From JAHEJX01 sp041605955 (lineage in GTDB: Bacteria > Actinomycetota > Acidimicrobiia > Spongiisociales > UBA5794), in the NCBI GenBank assembly GCA_041605955.1, contig JBFIXI010000030.1, forward strand, positions 1 to 43,719: DNA of 43,719 nucleotides, written 5' to 3'. Position 1 is the first letter of the stretch, and each line of letters starts with the position of its first letter. Below, piece after piece: positions 8,105-16,016 of this stretch. A program made the translations under genes and the position numbers. The notes under the pieces were generated by a model, which was not told where the DNA came from, made no database searches, and worked only from the letters and a program-made list of their open reading frames with translations.

Positions 8105-9004
8105 ATGGACGTAGCCGACGCAATCGCGGAATTCCTCGCGTCGGTTCGAGCCGAGCGGGGACTGTCGCCCAACACCTCCGAGGCGTACCGCCGCGACCTC
8201 ACCCAATACCGGGCTCATCTGGAGTCAGCCGGGGTCGATGCGCTCCGGGATGTGTCGCCCGATCACGTTGCGGAGTTCGTCGCCACGCTCAACCGGCGGG
8301 GGATGGCCGCAACGACGATCTCGCGCAAGATCGCCGCCGTGCGGGGCATGCATCGCTTCCTCGTAGCCGAAGGCCTCGCCACCACCGACCCCACATCGCT
8401 GCTAGCCACTCCGCAACGGCCGGCCAACCTCCCCAAAGCACTTACGGTCGACGAGGTGGTGCGCCTGATCGACGCCGCCGGGGGAGATACGCCCTTGGCC
8501 GCACGTGATCAGGCGCTGCTCGAGTTCATGTACGCCTCGGGGTGCCGGGTCGCCGAGGCGGTGCAACTCGACGTGCTCGATCTCGATCTCGAGGAGGCGG
8601 TGGCCATCGTGACCGGCAAGGGCAATAGGCAGCGGCTGGTCCCGCTTGGTAGCTACGCCATTGCGGCGCTGCGCCGCTACCTCGAGCGGCGCCTCGAGTT
8701 GAAAGGGGATCGACCCGACCCGGGAGCGCTATTCCTGTCCAGCCGGGGGCGCCGTCTAACCCGGCAGGCGGTATGGCAACTCGTACGCAAACATGCGGTA
8801 GCCGCCGGACTGGACCCGGCGCGGGTGTCGCCGCATGTGCTGCGTCACTCGGTGGCGACGCACATGGTCGAGGGCGGCGCCGACCTGAGAACGGTCCAAG
8901 AGATGCTGGGCCACGCTAGTATGAGCACCACTCAGGTCTACACACGGGTGTCTCCGCGGCATCTCTACGAGGTCTACGTTGCGAGCCACCCGCGAGGGCG
9001 CTAG
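8105..9004 (+). CDS. xerD: site-specific tyrosine recombinase XerD
   Basis: A 299-residue tyrosine recombinase that resolves chromosome dimers at dif during division. The SAM-like core-binding domain covers residues 1-90 (FLASVRAERGLSPNTSEAYR). The catalytic domain contains R148 in SGCRVAE, a Lys near 172 in TGKGNRQR, H244 and R247 in HVLRHS, H270 in LGHAS and the nucleophile Y279 in TQVYTRV. The start at ATG 8105 follows the NUDIX stop by 4 nt. The conserved neighbours (pyrG, NUDIX, then scpAB) and the absence of mobile-element signs point to the housekeeping XerD and not to an integrase. The partner XerC is not in the window. Confidence 0.93.
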   Translation: MDVADAIAEFLASVRAERGLSPNTSEAYRRDLTQYRAHLESAGVDALRDVSPDHVAEFVATLNRRGMAATTISRKIAAVRGMHRFLVAEGLATTDPTSLLATPQRPANLPKALTVDEVVRLIDAAGGDTPLAARDQALLEFMYASGCRVAEAVQLDVLDLDLEEAVAIVTGKGNRQRLVPLGSYAIAALRRYLERRLELKGDRPDPGALFLSSRGRRLTRQAVWQLVRKHAVAAGLDPARVSPHVLRHSVATHMVEGGADLRTVQEMLGHASMSTTQVYTRVSPRHLYEVYVASHPRGR

Positions 9005-9080
9005 CTCCGATTCCCATCTGGCTTGCTGGTGACGGCCTGAACAACTGGGAAGAAGCCTGAGTTCGGATGGGAGGACCCTG

Positions 9081-9422
9081 ATGAACATCGACACCGCAGC
9101 GAGCGAGCTCAAAGCTGAGCGCGAGAAGCTGGTGCATCAACTGTCCGAGCTCGGCGCCAATGAACAGGGCGATCTCACCGGCGACGTCGACTTCGGTGAA
9201 GGATTTGCGGATGCTGCCGCCGCGACGGCAGAGCGCAGCGAGGTTCTCGGTCTCGTTGAGAACCTGATGTCGATGCTCCACGATGTCGACGCGGCCCTCG
9301 AGAAGGTCAACGACGGCACGTACGGGACATGCGAAGTGTGCGGCAAAGCGATTGGCGAGACCCGCCTCGAGTTCCGCCCAACCTCTACCCGGTGCGTGGA
9401 CTGTAAAGCGAAGACGGGCTGA
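9081..9422 (+). CDS. TraR/DksA-family zinc-finger protein
   Basis: A 113-residue protein with a helical N-terminal coiled-coil region (residues 1-75) and a C-terminal four-cysteine zinc finger, CEVC then 17 residues then CVDC. The finger pattern GTYGTCEVCGKAIGETRLE is typical of DksA/TraR proteins, which bind RNA polymerase through its secondary channel. The acidic coiled-coil tip that DksA uses for catalysis-site effects is not obvious. A strong binding site, GGGAGGA, lies about 5 nt before ATG 9081. The downstream HD-domain gene begins inside the stop codon of this gene, so the pair is probably co-translated. The specific function is not known. Confidence 0.85.
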   Translation: MNIDTAASELKAEREKLVHQLSELGANEQGDLTGDVDFGEGFADAAAATAERSEVLGLVENLMSMLHDVDAALEKVNDGTYGTCEVCGKAIGETRLEFRPTSTRCVDCKAKTG

Positions 9423-9901
9423 GCATCGATCAGGCGCGCCACCTGGCGAGGCGCTTCTTCCAGGTCTTGTTCGCTAAACCGCTCGAGCCCTCCGAGCAGT
9501 CTGAAGTTGCGCAGTGGCTACGGCCGGCAGAGGCACCGCTGTTTTGGGGTCAACAAGTCGCCGATCAGCGCCATGGCCTGGAGACTGCCCGCAAGATCGC
9601 GGCGCGTTTTCCCGGCGATGTGGAGCTGATTCGAGCCGGCCTACTCCACGACGTGGGCAAGCGGGAGGCTCGACTCTCGGCGGTGGGGCGCACATTCGCC
9701 ACGTTGGCCGGACTCGCCAAGCTGCCACTGACGACGCGGTTCCGGCTATATCGGGACCACGGGCCGGTGGGCGCCACCGCCCTGGCCGCCCTCGACGCCG
9801 AGGACCTGGTCATCGCGTTCGCTTCGCTCCATCCCGGTGGCCCCCCACCCGGGATGGCCGCCGACCGCTGGCAGGTGCTGCTCGATGCCGACGACGACTG
9901 A
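9419..9901 (+). CDS. HD-domain phosphohydrolase, probable CTG start
   Basis: An HD-superfamily protein, 160 residues if it starts at CTG 9419. The metal-binding residues are visible: H in DQRHGLETARKIA, the HD pair in AGLLHDVGKRE and the H in RDHGPVGA. Members are metal-dependent phosphohydrolases, often of nucleotides. No ATG, GTG or TTG exists in frame before TTG 9467, yet the 16 codons upstream (SIDQARHLARRFFQVL) read as normal protein. CTG 9419 overlaps the preceding gene's stop (CTGA), the same layout as ATGA/GTGA couplings elsewhere here. TTG 9467 is the conservative alternative start and gives 144 residues. No binding site is strong for either. Confidence 0.78.
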   Translation: MSIDQARHLARRFFQVLFAKPLEPSEQSEVAQWLRPAEAPLFWGQQVADQRHGLETARKIAARFPGDVELIRAGLLHDVGKREARLSAVGRTFATLAGLAKLPLTTRFRLYRDHGPVGATALAALDAEDLVIAFASLHPGGPPPGMAADRWQVLLDADDD

Positions 9902-9929
9902 TTGTTACCGAGTCGGCGCAGTTTGGACG

Positions 9930-9935
9930 TACCAT
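9930..9935 (+). promoter_or_regulatory. possible -10 element TACCAT upstream of scpA
   Basis: TACCAT lies 37 nt before ATG 9973. Unlike most -10 candidates here it leaves room for a short leader containing a GGTGAAG binding site. No -35 box is evident. Confidence 0.3.
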
Positions 9936-9972
9936 GCTGTGGGGAGCCCGATCCGAGCACAGTGGTGAAGCC

Positions 9973-10743
9973 ATGACGTACCAGGTCCATACGCGAGTGT
10001 TCGAAGGCCCACTCGACCTGCTGCTACAGCTGATCACGTCTCATCAGCTCGAAATCACCGACTTGAGCCTGACCGATCTGGTCGCGGAGTATCTGAGTTA
10101 CGTGGACGCGATCCGGGCCCTCGATCTGGAGGTAACCAGCGAGTTCCTGTTAATCGCCTCCACCCTCATCCAGCTGAAGGCCCGGCACCTGCTGCCGGAC
10201 GATCGGGAGATCGATCTCGACGAGGAGCTGGCCCTGGCAGAAGAGCGTGATCGGCTGCTGTCGCGCTTGCTGGCCTGCCTCACGTTCAAAGATGTTGCCG
10301 CCGTCTTCCAGCATCGCTTCGATGCCGCCGCCCGCAGTCTGCCGCGGCGGGCCGGCCTCGACCAAGGGATCGTCGCGCAGGTGCCCGAGTTGCGGTTGAC
10401 CACGTCACCGCAGCGCCTCGCCGCCGTTGCGACGCGCGCCTTTCGGGCGCGACGCCACGCGGTCGACGTCGACCACCTCGACCTGGATCTTCCGTCGGTT
10501 GACGATGCGTTGCGTGATCTGCAACGGCGCTTACGGAAGGATCTGGCGGCTGAGTTCAGCGAGCTGGTCGACCATTGCCGACGGCCCGTCGAGGTCATTG
10601 CGTACTTCCTGGCTCTCCTCGAACTGGCCAGGTGGGGAGTGGTGCGGGTGGCGCAGCGCACCCCACTTGACCCGATTGAGGTGAAGTTCGAACCGAATGC
10701 GCCGCCCTCGGCGCATGCGATGGCGAGTGAGTGGAGCGATTGA
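9973..10743 (+). CDS. scpA: segregation and condensation protein A
   Basis: A 256-residue kleisin that bridges the heads of SMC and recruits ScpB in bacterial condensin. The N-terminal segment YQVHTRVFEGPLDLLLQLI and the following EITDLSLTDLVAEYLSY are the ScpA hallmark. The C-terminal winged helix is in residues 185-245 (RPVEVIAYFLALLELARWG). The ATG at 9973 is chosen because ScpA proteins start just before this motif and GGTGAAG precedes it. A longer in-frame opening upstream is antisense-like low-complexity sequence. The stop TGA shares one base with the scpB ATG, so stoichiometric coupled translation is likely. A parA gene normally found before scpA in mycobacteria is missing here. Confidence 0.94.
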   Translation: MTYQVHTRVFEGPLDLLLQLITSHQLEITDLSLTDLVAEYLSYVDAIRALDLEVTSEFLLIASTLIQLKARHLLPDDREIDLDEELALAEERDRLLSRLLACLTFKDVAAVFQHRFDAAARSLPRRAGLDQGIVAQVPELRLTTSPQRLAAVATRAFRARRHAVDVDHLDLDLPSVDDALRDLQRRLRKDLAAEFSELVDHCRRPVEVIAYFLALLELARWGVVRVAQRTPLDPIEVKFEPNAPPSAHAMASEWSD

Positions 10744-11324
10744 TGAAGATCCAGGCGATCGTCGAGGCACTGCTGTTCGTCGCTGAGGAGCCGGTCACCG
10801 CCGGCGAGATCGCGCAGTTGGTGGAAACTTCGGTGGCCGATGTCGAGGAGTTGCTCCACGCGCTACGAGATGATCTGCAGAGCGATCCCGAGCGCGGGTT
10901 GGTGCTCAAGGAGGTGGCCCACGGCTGGCGTCTCTACACCGATCCGGAGGCCCGGCCCTACTTGGAACGCTTCGCAGCTTCCGAACGGGCCGCGCGCCTA
11001 TCGAGTGCCGCCCTCGAGACGCTCGCAGTCGTCGCGTACGAGCAACCAGTGTCGCGCGGGCAGGTGTCGGAAGTACGTGGCGTCGATTCGGAGCGTTCAC
11101 TGCAGACGCTGGAGCGCCGCGGTCTCATCACCGAGGTGGGGAGAGCTCCGGGACCCGGCCAAGCCGTGCTGTATGGCACCACCGAGCTGTTCCTCGAGCG
11201 GCTCGGTGTGACTTCTCTGACTGATTTGCCTCCGCTGGCCGACCATGTGCCGCCGGCCGACGTCGTCGATGCGTTGGAGCGGCCGTTCCGACCGGAGTCG
11301 TCATCGAGCGAATCCACAAGCTGA
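10743..11324 (+). CDS. scpB: segregation and condensation protein B
   Basis: A 193-residue ScpB, a double winged-helix protein that dimerises and binds ScpA in the SMC condensin complex. The beginning MKIQAIVEALLFVAEEPVTA and the middle AALETLAVVAYEQPVSRGQV are diagnostic. GTTELFLERLGV closes the second winged helix, and a Ser-rich tail follows. I chose ATG 10743, which overlaps the scpA stop by one base and has GGAG in good position; GTG 10731 would add four residues. The last 22 nt overlap the probable rluB start region. Confidence 0.94.
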   Translation: MKIQAIVEALLFVAEEPVTAGEIAQLVETSVADVEELLHALRDDLQSDPERGLVLKEVAHGWRLYTDPEARPYLERFAASERAARLSSAALETLAVVAYEQPVSRGQVSEVRGVDSERSLQTLERRGLITEVGRAPGPGQAVLYGTTELFLERLGVTSLTDLPPLADHVPPADVVDALERPFRPESSSSESTS

Positions 11325-12025
11325 TAGCCGGCACCGGATACGCCTCCCGGCGGCGGGCGGAGGAGCTGATTCGCCAAGGCCGCGTGATGGTCGATGGCAC
11401 GGTCGCCACGATTGGCCAGAAGGTCGATGCGGCGACCGCGGTGGTCACCATTGACGGGGTGCGCCTCCCGGTGCGACCCGATGCGGCCTATTACCTGGTG
11501 TACAAGCCGATCGGCGTTATCAGCTCCACAGTTGACGAGCAGGGCCGGCCCGTCGTGACCGACCTCGTCCCCTCCCAGCCCGTGGTATACCCGGTCGGTC
11601 GGCTCGACGCCGACAGCGAGGGTCTGATGATCCTGACCAACGACGGCGACTTCACACATCATCTGACGCATCCCAGCCACGGGGTGACCAAGACCTATAC
11701 GGTGCTGACGACCGGCAGACTCACCCGCAGCGACGTGCGCCGCCTCGAATCCGGGATCCAGCTGGAAGATGGTCCTGCCGCTGCCGTCTCCGCCCGGATC
11801 GTCGACCACGGGCCCCAGGGCACCCTCCTCGAGGTGGTGATGCAAGAAGGGCGCAACCGTGAGGTGCGCCGGATGATTGCGGCGCTCGGCGAGGTGGTGA
11901 CCCGCTTGGTGCGAACGGCGATCGGTGAGCTGAGCGACCGCAGCCTGCGCCCTGGGCAGTGGCGGCGACTCACCCCCGCCGAGGTGCGCCGCCTGTTTGC
12001 CAGCGGTGGCGAGGAGAGGCGGTGA
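11303..12025 (+). CDS. rluB: RluB-type 23S rRNA pseudouridine synthase, probable ATC start
   Basis: An RsuA/RluB-family synthase that isomerises a uridine in rRNA. The S4 domain is encoded by codons from 11303 (ERIHKLIAGTGYASRRRAEE), followed by the catalytic domain with Asp in YPVGRLDADSEGL and the motifs KTYTVLTTG and QEGRNREVRRM. No ATG, GTG or TTG exists in frame between a stop at 11222 and GTG 11384, and the latter would delete most of the S4 domain. ATC 11303 aligns with the usual initiating Met and has GGAG 5 nt upstream (11294-11297). It yields 240 residues, a normal length. Either initiation is at a rare codon, or a G was changed to C by mutation or sequencing error. Confidence 0.88.
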   Translation: MERIHKLIAGTGYASRRRAEELIRQGRVMVDGTVATIGQKVDAATAVVTIDGVRLPVRPDAAYYLVYKPIGVISSTVDEQGRPVVTDLVPSQPVVYPVGRLDADSEGLMILTNDGDFTHHLTHPSHGVTKTYTVLTTGRLTRSDVRRLESGIQLEDGPAAAVSARIVDHGPQGTLLEVVMQEGRNREVRRMIAALGEVVTRLVRTAIGELSDRSLRPGQWRRLTPAEVRRLFASGGEERR

Positions 12026-12047
12026 GCGTGGGAGAATGCGGGCAGTG

Positions 12048-12074
12048 ATGCTCGTCGATCCGCCCACAATATGA
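12048..12074 (+). other. possible 8-codon leader ORF coupled to aroA
   Basis: ATG 12048 opens a short frame, MLVDPPTI then TGA, whose stop overlaps the aroA start as ATGA. GAGAAT lies 10 nt before it. The length makes chance occurrence easy; translation is only a possibility. Confidence 0.2.
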
Positions 12075-13363
12075 GCACTACCCGTCGGCTGACTCCGCCG
12101 GACGGCTCATTCGCCGCCACCATCGAGCTGCCCGGCGACAAATCGCTCTCGCATCGCGCCTTGATCTTTGCGTCCATGGCCCAGGGGCAGAGTCGGATCC
12201 GGAGCCTGGGAACCGGACAGGACATTGTGACGAGCGCCACCGTCCTGGGCGCCCTGGGAGTGGAATTCACGGTCGACGACGGGGCCGTACTGGTCACCAG
12301 CCCCGGCGCCCGGGCCTTCGCGGCTCCCGAGTCCGCGCTCGATTGCCGCAACTCGGGGACCACGATGCGACTGATGGCGGGGGTGCTGAGCGCGCAGCCC
12401 TTTGCCAGCTCGCTGATCGGTGATGAGTCGCTGATGCGACGTCCCATGGAGCGGCTGGTGGGTCCTCTAGGGATGTTGGGAGCGCGGCTGGAGACCAGCC
12501 CGCACGGCACCGCCCCCGTGCTCATCAGCCCGGCTGGGGGGCTGCACGGCGCCCGCGTGGCGTTGGACACGGCATCGGCCCAGCTGCGCACCGCCGTAGA
12601 GCTGGCGGCGATCCAAGCCAGTGGCGACTCGGTCGTGTCGAGCCCCCCGGGCTACCGCGACCATTCCGAGCGGTGGCTCGAGACAATCGGCCTTGGAGAG
12701 CGGAGGGAGGACGCCTTCGTCGTGCATCCCGGCGACATTCCTGCCACCGACTATGAGCTGCCGGGAGACGCCTCGTCGGCTGCGTTCCTGTGGGCGGCCG
12801 CGGCGATCTCGGCAGGATCCGAAGTCGTCACGCCGAACATCACTCTCAACGCCGGCCGCATCGGCTTTCTCGAGGTCCTGGACCGGATGGGCGCCAAAGT
12901 GGAGGCTTCTGTAGATCGGGCGATTCTGGGCGATCCGGTCGGGACGGTGCGAGTTCGGGGGAACTCACTGCACGGGATCGCCATCGACGGGGCGTTGACG
13001 GTCGCCTCGCTCGACGAGCTCCCCCTGCTGGGGATCGTGGCTTCGTTTGCCGAGGGAACAACCTCGGTCGCTGATGCCGATGAGCTGCGAATCAAGGAAA
13101 GTGATCGGATTGCTTCGACTTGTGAGATGGTGCGCCGGCTCGGGGGAGGAGCCGAGCCGACCGCAGACGGCTTCGAGATCGTTGGGTTGGGTTGGCTGGA
13201 CGGGGGGACCGTGGACAGCTTCGGCGACCATCGCATAGCTATGGCGGCCGCAGTGGCCGCTACGGGAACCCGCAACGCGGTGGACATCGCACGCGCCGAT
13301 GTCGCCGCAGTGTCGTGGCCAGACTTCTACGAGACGCTCGAGGCCGTGTGGTCGTCGCGATAG
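12071..13363 (+). CDS. aroA: 3-phosphoshikimate 1-carboxyvinyltransferase (EPSP synthase)
   Basis: A 430-residue EPSP synthase joining shikimate 3-phosphate and phosphoenolpyruvate in the shikimate pathway. Key motifs are LPGDKSLSHRAL near residue 23, DCRNSGTTMRLM near 95, RRPMERLVGPLGMLG, the SAQ triad of substrate binding, YRDHSERWLETIG, and DELRIKESDRI with the catalytic Glu/Lys region. The GDKS and R-x-H-S-E signatures fit class II enzymes, the glyphosate-insensitive type, although the usual SAQxK is SAQLR here. The start ATG 12071 lies 45 nt after rluB. The 3' end overlaps cmk by 16 nt. In mycobacteria aroA is elsewhere, so this position between rluB and cmk differs from that order. Confidence 0.95.
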   Translation: MSTTRRLTPPDGSFAATIELPGDKSLSHRALIFASMAQGQSRIRSLGTGQDIVTSATVLGALGVEFTVDDGAVLVTSPGARAFAAPESALDCRNSGTTMRLMAGVLSAQPFASSLIGDESLMRRPMERLVGPLGMLGARLETSPHGTAPVLISPAGGLHGARVALDTASAQLRTAVELAAIQASGDSVVSSPPGYRDHSERWLETIGLGERREDAFVVHPGDIPATDYELPGDASSAAFLWAAAAISAGSEVVTPNITLNAGRIGFLEVLDRMGAKVEASVDRAILGDPVGTVRVRGNSLHGIAIDGALTVASLDELPLLGIVASFAEGTTSVADADELRIKESDRIASTCEMVRRLGGGAEPTADGFEIVGLGWLDGGTVDSFGDHRIAMAAAVAATGTRNAVDIARADVAAVSWPDFYETLEAVWSSR

Positions 13364-14013
13364 ATGGCCCCGGCGGAGTGGGTAAGTCGACAGTGGCTCG
13401 CCATATCGCCGCTGCTCGCGGGTTCGACTATCTCGACACGGGAGCCACCTATCGGGCGGCGGCGCTGGCCGCGATCCGCGCCGGGGCACGACTGGACGAC
13501 ATTCCAGCCGTGGTTGCAGCAGTCCGCGACACCACTATCGCCTACGAGGGCGGTGCGGTCTTCGTCGACGGCGACGACGTGTCGACGGATATACGGACGC
13601 CGGAGGTGACAGCCGCCTCCAGCGCAGTTGCCGCCATCCCGGACGTGCGCTCCATCGTCGTTGCAATGCAGCGTGATTGGGTCGATCAGCGTGGCGGCCG
13701 AGCCGTCGTGGAAGGCCGAGACATCGGAACGGTCGTCTTTCCGGACGCGGCGGTGAAGGTGTATCTGACGGCGCGCCCCGGGGTGAGGGCGGCACGTCGG
13801 GCTGCGGAGCGGGACGCCGCCGGCGTCGACTTCGAGGACATTCGGGATGCGCTCGACAAGCGCGATCACGCGGATTCCACCCGGAGCACCTCCCCGCTGC
13901 GCCCGGCGCGGGACGCCCACGTCATCGACACGTCGGACATGTCGCTCGATGCCGTGATCGCCGAGGTGCTCGAGCTGGTCGACGTGGCCACCAATCGGCC
14001 GCGTTTGCCCTGA
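13348..14013 (+). CDS. cmk: cytidylate kinase
   Basis: A 221-residue nucleoside monophosphate kinase converting (d)CMP to (d)CDP. The beginning VVAIDGPGGVGKSTVAR is the P-loop, followed by FDYLDTGATYRAAAL, which contacts the nucleotide. GRDIGTVVFPDAAVKVYLTA and the DKRDHADSTRSTSPLRPA lid region are typical. I chose GTG 13348, inside the end of aroA, because the family begins immediately before the P-loop; the open frame further upstream is antisense-like. Together with pyrG this gene links the block to CTP supply. In mycobacteria der follows directly; here der is 6.6 kb further on. Confidence 0.94.
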   Translation: MVVAIDGPGGVGKSTVARHIAAARGFDYLDTGATYRAAALAAIRAGARLDDIPAVVAAVRDTTIAYEGGAVFVDGDDVSTDIRTPEVTAASSAVAAIPDVRSIVVAMQRDWVDQRGGRAVVEGRDIGTVVFPDAAVKVYLTARPGVRAARRAAERDAAGVDFEDIRDALDKRDHADSTRSTSPLRPARDAHVIDTSDMSLDAVIAEVLELVDVATNRPRLP

Positions 14014-14019
14014 GGTCGC

Positions 14020-14042
14020 CGGAGACGCTCCGGGGGTCTCCG
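14020..14042 (+). terminator. hairpin after cmk
   Basis: CGGAGAC at 14020-14026 pairs with GTCTCCG at 14036-14042 across a 9-nt loop. It begins 7 nt after the cmk stop. No T-tract follows, as is common for high-GC actinobacterial terminators, so termination is inferred. Confidence 0.4.
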
Positions 14043-14147
14043 TACCATATGGACGGCGGAGCGTTCGACGCAACAGCGGGAGCGAATGCGTAGCCTCGAC
14101 GTGGTACGGATGCGAATTCAGTAACGTCCTCAGGCAGGTTGAGAGCC

Positions 14148-15347
14148 ATGAGCGTGTCTCGGTGGGTTACCGCGCTTGGTGCAGTGATTGCCGCTGTTGC
14201 GGCTGGCTGCGCGTCGGGTGTCGATCTGGAAGAAATGGGCACGGTCGGCTCGACCACGTCGAGGGCGCCTGAGATCGCTGCAACGGTCACGTCTTCGCCG
14301 ATGGACACGGCTGCTCCGCCTACCGTGCAAGAAGGTTGGACATTCACGGAAATCCCGTTCGTCGCCCGGGAAGGGTCGGCGTATGCGGTCGGGGGTGGGT
14401 GGTTGTTCGTCTGGGGTGGCGCGCCCGACCGGTCGGGCGATTTGAGGTCGGACGGTCTCCTGATCGACATCGCCACTGGTGAGTGGATCGATGTGCCGGA
14501 CGCACCGATGGAGCCGCGCTACGCCGCCGCCTCGGCATGGAGTGGATCTGAGTTCGTCGTCGTCGGCGGTCACTCGTTCGATGAGTCGTTCGTGGACGGA
14601 GCCGCCTTCGATCCGTTGACACACGCCTGGAGGGAAGTCGCCGATATTCCGCTCCGCCCGGCGGCCTTCCCGTCAGCAGTGTGGATCGGTGACGAGTTCG
14701 TCGTATGGCTGGCCGGTGCTGACAGCCATTTCGCTGGGCTGCCCCGGCCGGCCGAGGGGCAGCTGGCCGCCTACCAACCGTCCACCGATACGTGGCAGGT
14801 GCTCGAAGCCCCTGGTGTCGCCATGGTCGACGCGGTCCTGTTGGAGTCCGACGGTCGCCTAGTGCTCATGGGGGGTCCCACAATGCGGGATGTGGGCACC
14901 GTAGGCTCCCGGATCGCAGTCGTGGTGCTGATCCAAGACCCGGACACGGGCAGCTGGAGTGATCCAGTGGAGGGACCTGTGGTCGAGGCGGGCCGTGCAT
15001 TCCGACCCAGCGAGGGCGTGGTCGGGGTCGTTACCGATCTCGGTACGACACACGTCTTGACCGAGACAGGGTGGGACGTCCTGGGCGGTCTGCCCAACGA
15101 CTGCCCGTTCGGCACCGGAGCAGCATCCGGTGGAGGGCGGGTCTTCTTGAAGTACTGCTCTGTCTATCGACTCGACGGCAACACACCGAGCCTCATCCTC
15201 GACCGCGGCGATTACGGAGCAACCGGCAACCTCTTCGGGTCGGGATTCCTGGCCACCGCGGACGGGACGCTCGTGACCTTCGGCGCCAACAATCCGGGCG
15301 GACAATCCGATACCGCAGTCCTTGGCGTCTTCCGCAAGGCGACCTAG
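14148..15347 (+). CDS. Kelch-type beta-propeller lipoprotein
   Basis: A 399-residue exported protein. The N-terminus has a charged start, a hydrophobic stretch (WVTALGAVIAAVAAGC) and a Cys at a lipobox-like site, AAGC, so it is probably a surface lipoprotein. The rest is a repeated blade pattern resembling Kelch/galactose-oxidase propellers: YAVGGGWLFVWGG, EFVVVGGHSFDES and EFVVWLAGAD, each followed by an aromatic-containing strand such as THAWREVADIP. I chose ATG 14148 as the start of the signal peptide; TTG 14139 is possible. It interrupts the housekeeping block between cmk and der. The ligand or partner is unknown. Cys residues near the C-terminus (NDCPFG, LKYCSVY) could form a disulfide. 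Confidence 0.75.
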   Translation: MSVSRWVTALGAVIAAVAAGCASGVDLEEMGTVGSTTSRAPEIAATVTSSPMDTAAPPTVQEGWTFTEIPFVAREGSAYAVGGGWLFVWGGAPDRSGDLRSDGLLIDIATGEWIDVPDAPMEPRYAAASAWSGSEFVVVGGHSFDESFVDGAAFDPLTHAWREVADIPLRPAAFPSAVWIGDEFVVWLAGADSHFAGLPRPAEGQLAAYQPSTDTWQVLEAPGVAMVDAVLLESDGRLVLMGGPTMRDVGTVGSRIAVVVLIQDPDTGSWSDPVEGPVVEAGRAFRPSEGVVGVVTDLGTTHVLTETGWDVLGGLPNDCPFGTGAASGGGRVFLKYCSVYRLDGNTPSLILDRGDYGATGNLFGSGFLATADGTLVTFGANNPGGQSDTAVLGVFRKAT

Positions 15348-15416
15348 CGCCGTCGCCAATATCGGACCCTCGAACCCCCACGAGTGCCCGGATCTAGGCA
15401 CATCTGCGCGCCGCCG

Positions 15417-15422
15417 TACACT
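15417..15422 (+). promoter_or_regulatory. -10 element TACACT, leaderless promoter
   Basis: TACACT lies 6 nt before ATG 15429, with no binding site between. It fits the recurring leaderless geometry and supports ATG 15429 over the longer frame starting at 15384. Confidence 0.5.
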
Positions 15423-15428
15423 CGTCGG

Positions 15429-15830
15429 ATGGCTGTCGGTGAGTTTGCTGCGCGATACCTGTCCGTTCTTGACGATCTGGGACAGCCAGCCGATCCATCT
15501 CACCGCTGGGTTGGCTCAATCCCAGTATGGCTGCCCCCGTCGCTGCGGGAGCTGTATCGCGTGGCCGGCAATCACCCGCTCAACCGTGTGCACCATCGGC
15601 TGCTCTCACCGGACGAGCTCGAGCGGGACGACATGCGGGTCGTGTTCGCCGAGGAGAACCAACAGGTAGTCGTGTGGGCGTTTGACACCCATGACCGAGC
15701 GGCTGATCCGCTTGTCTGGCAGGGCCAGCCGGACCCGGACGAGGCGACTGGGTTCGTCTGGTATCCGGAGGATCGGTCCCTGAGCGAATTCATGATCTCG
15801 ATGTGGAAGTGGATCCTCACCGGCGAGTGA
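15429..15830 (+). CDS. SMI1/KNR4 (SUKH)-like protein
   Basis: A 133-residue cytosolic protein. The pattern WLPPSLRELYRVAGNHPLN, then RLLSPDELERDDMRVVFAEENQQVVVWAFD, matches SUKH-superfamily proteins: a helix with LPxxLRxLY, a loop with a residue list, and a beta strand followed by a tryptophan. Some SUKH proteins are immunity proteins against polymorphic toxins, others are regulatory. There is no toxin gene beside it: the upstream gene encodes a Kelch lipoprotein and the downstream gene is ispH on the other strand. It is preceded by a leaderless -10, so it is probably expressed alone. Assignment rests on the motif pattern only. Confidence 0.6.
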   Translation: MAVGEFAARYLSVLDDLGQPADPSHRWVGSIPVWLPPSLRELYRVAGNHPLNRVHHRLLSPDELERDDMRVVFAEENQQVVVWAFDTHDRAADPLVWQGQPDPDEATGFVWYPEDRSLSEFMISMWKWILTGE

Positions 15831-16016
15831 TCACCCCGCCCAGATCGTCCGCTACTGGGGCGACAACAGCCGCCTCGCCGAGTGCTCGATATCGGCCCAT
15901 GTGGCGTCGCAGAGCCCGCTGCACGTCGGCCTGCCGTTCGAAATGGCCTCGTTGCCACCCAGCGTGACGCTCCGAGGATGCGACATCGTCGTGTTTCGTC
16001 CGGCAGTGAGACCCGC

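Noticed and set aside
8105..9004. phage or island integrase
   Set aside because: The tyrosine recombinase sits in the conserved pyrG-NUDIX-xerD-scpAB order, far from the tRNA, and matches XerD.
15831..16016. 79-codon minus-strand frame between the SUKH-like gene and ispH
   Set aside because: No start with a binding site or -10, no recognisable motif, and partial overlap with the end of ispH.
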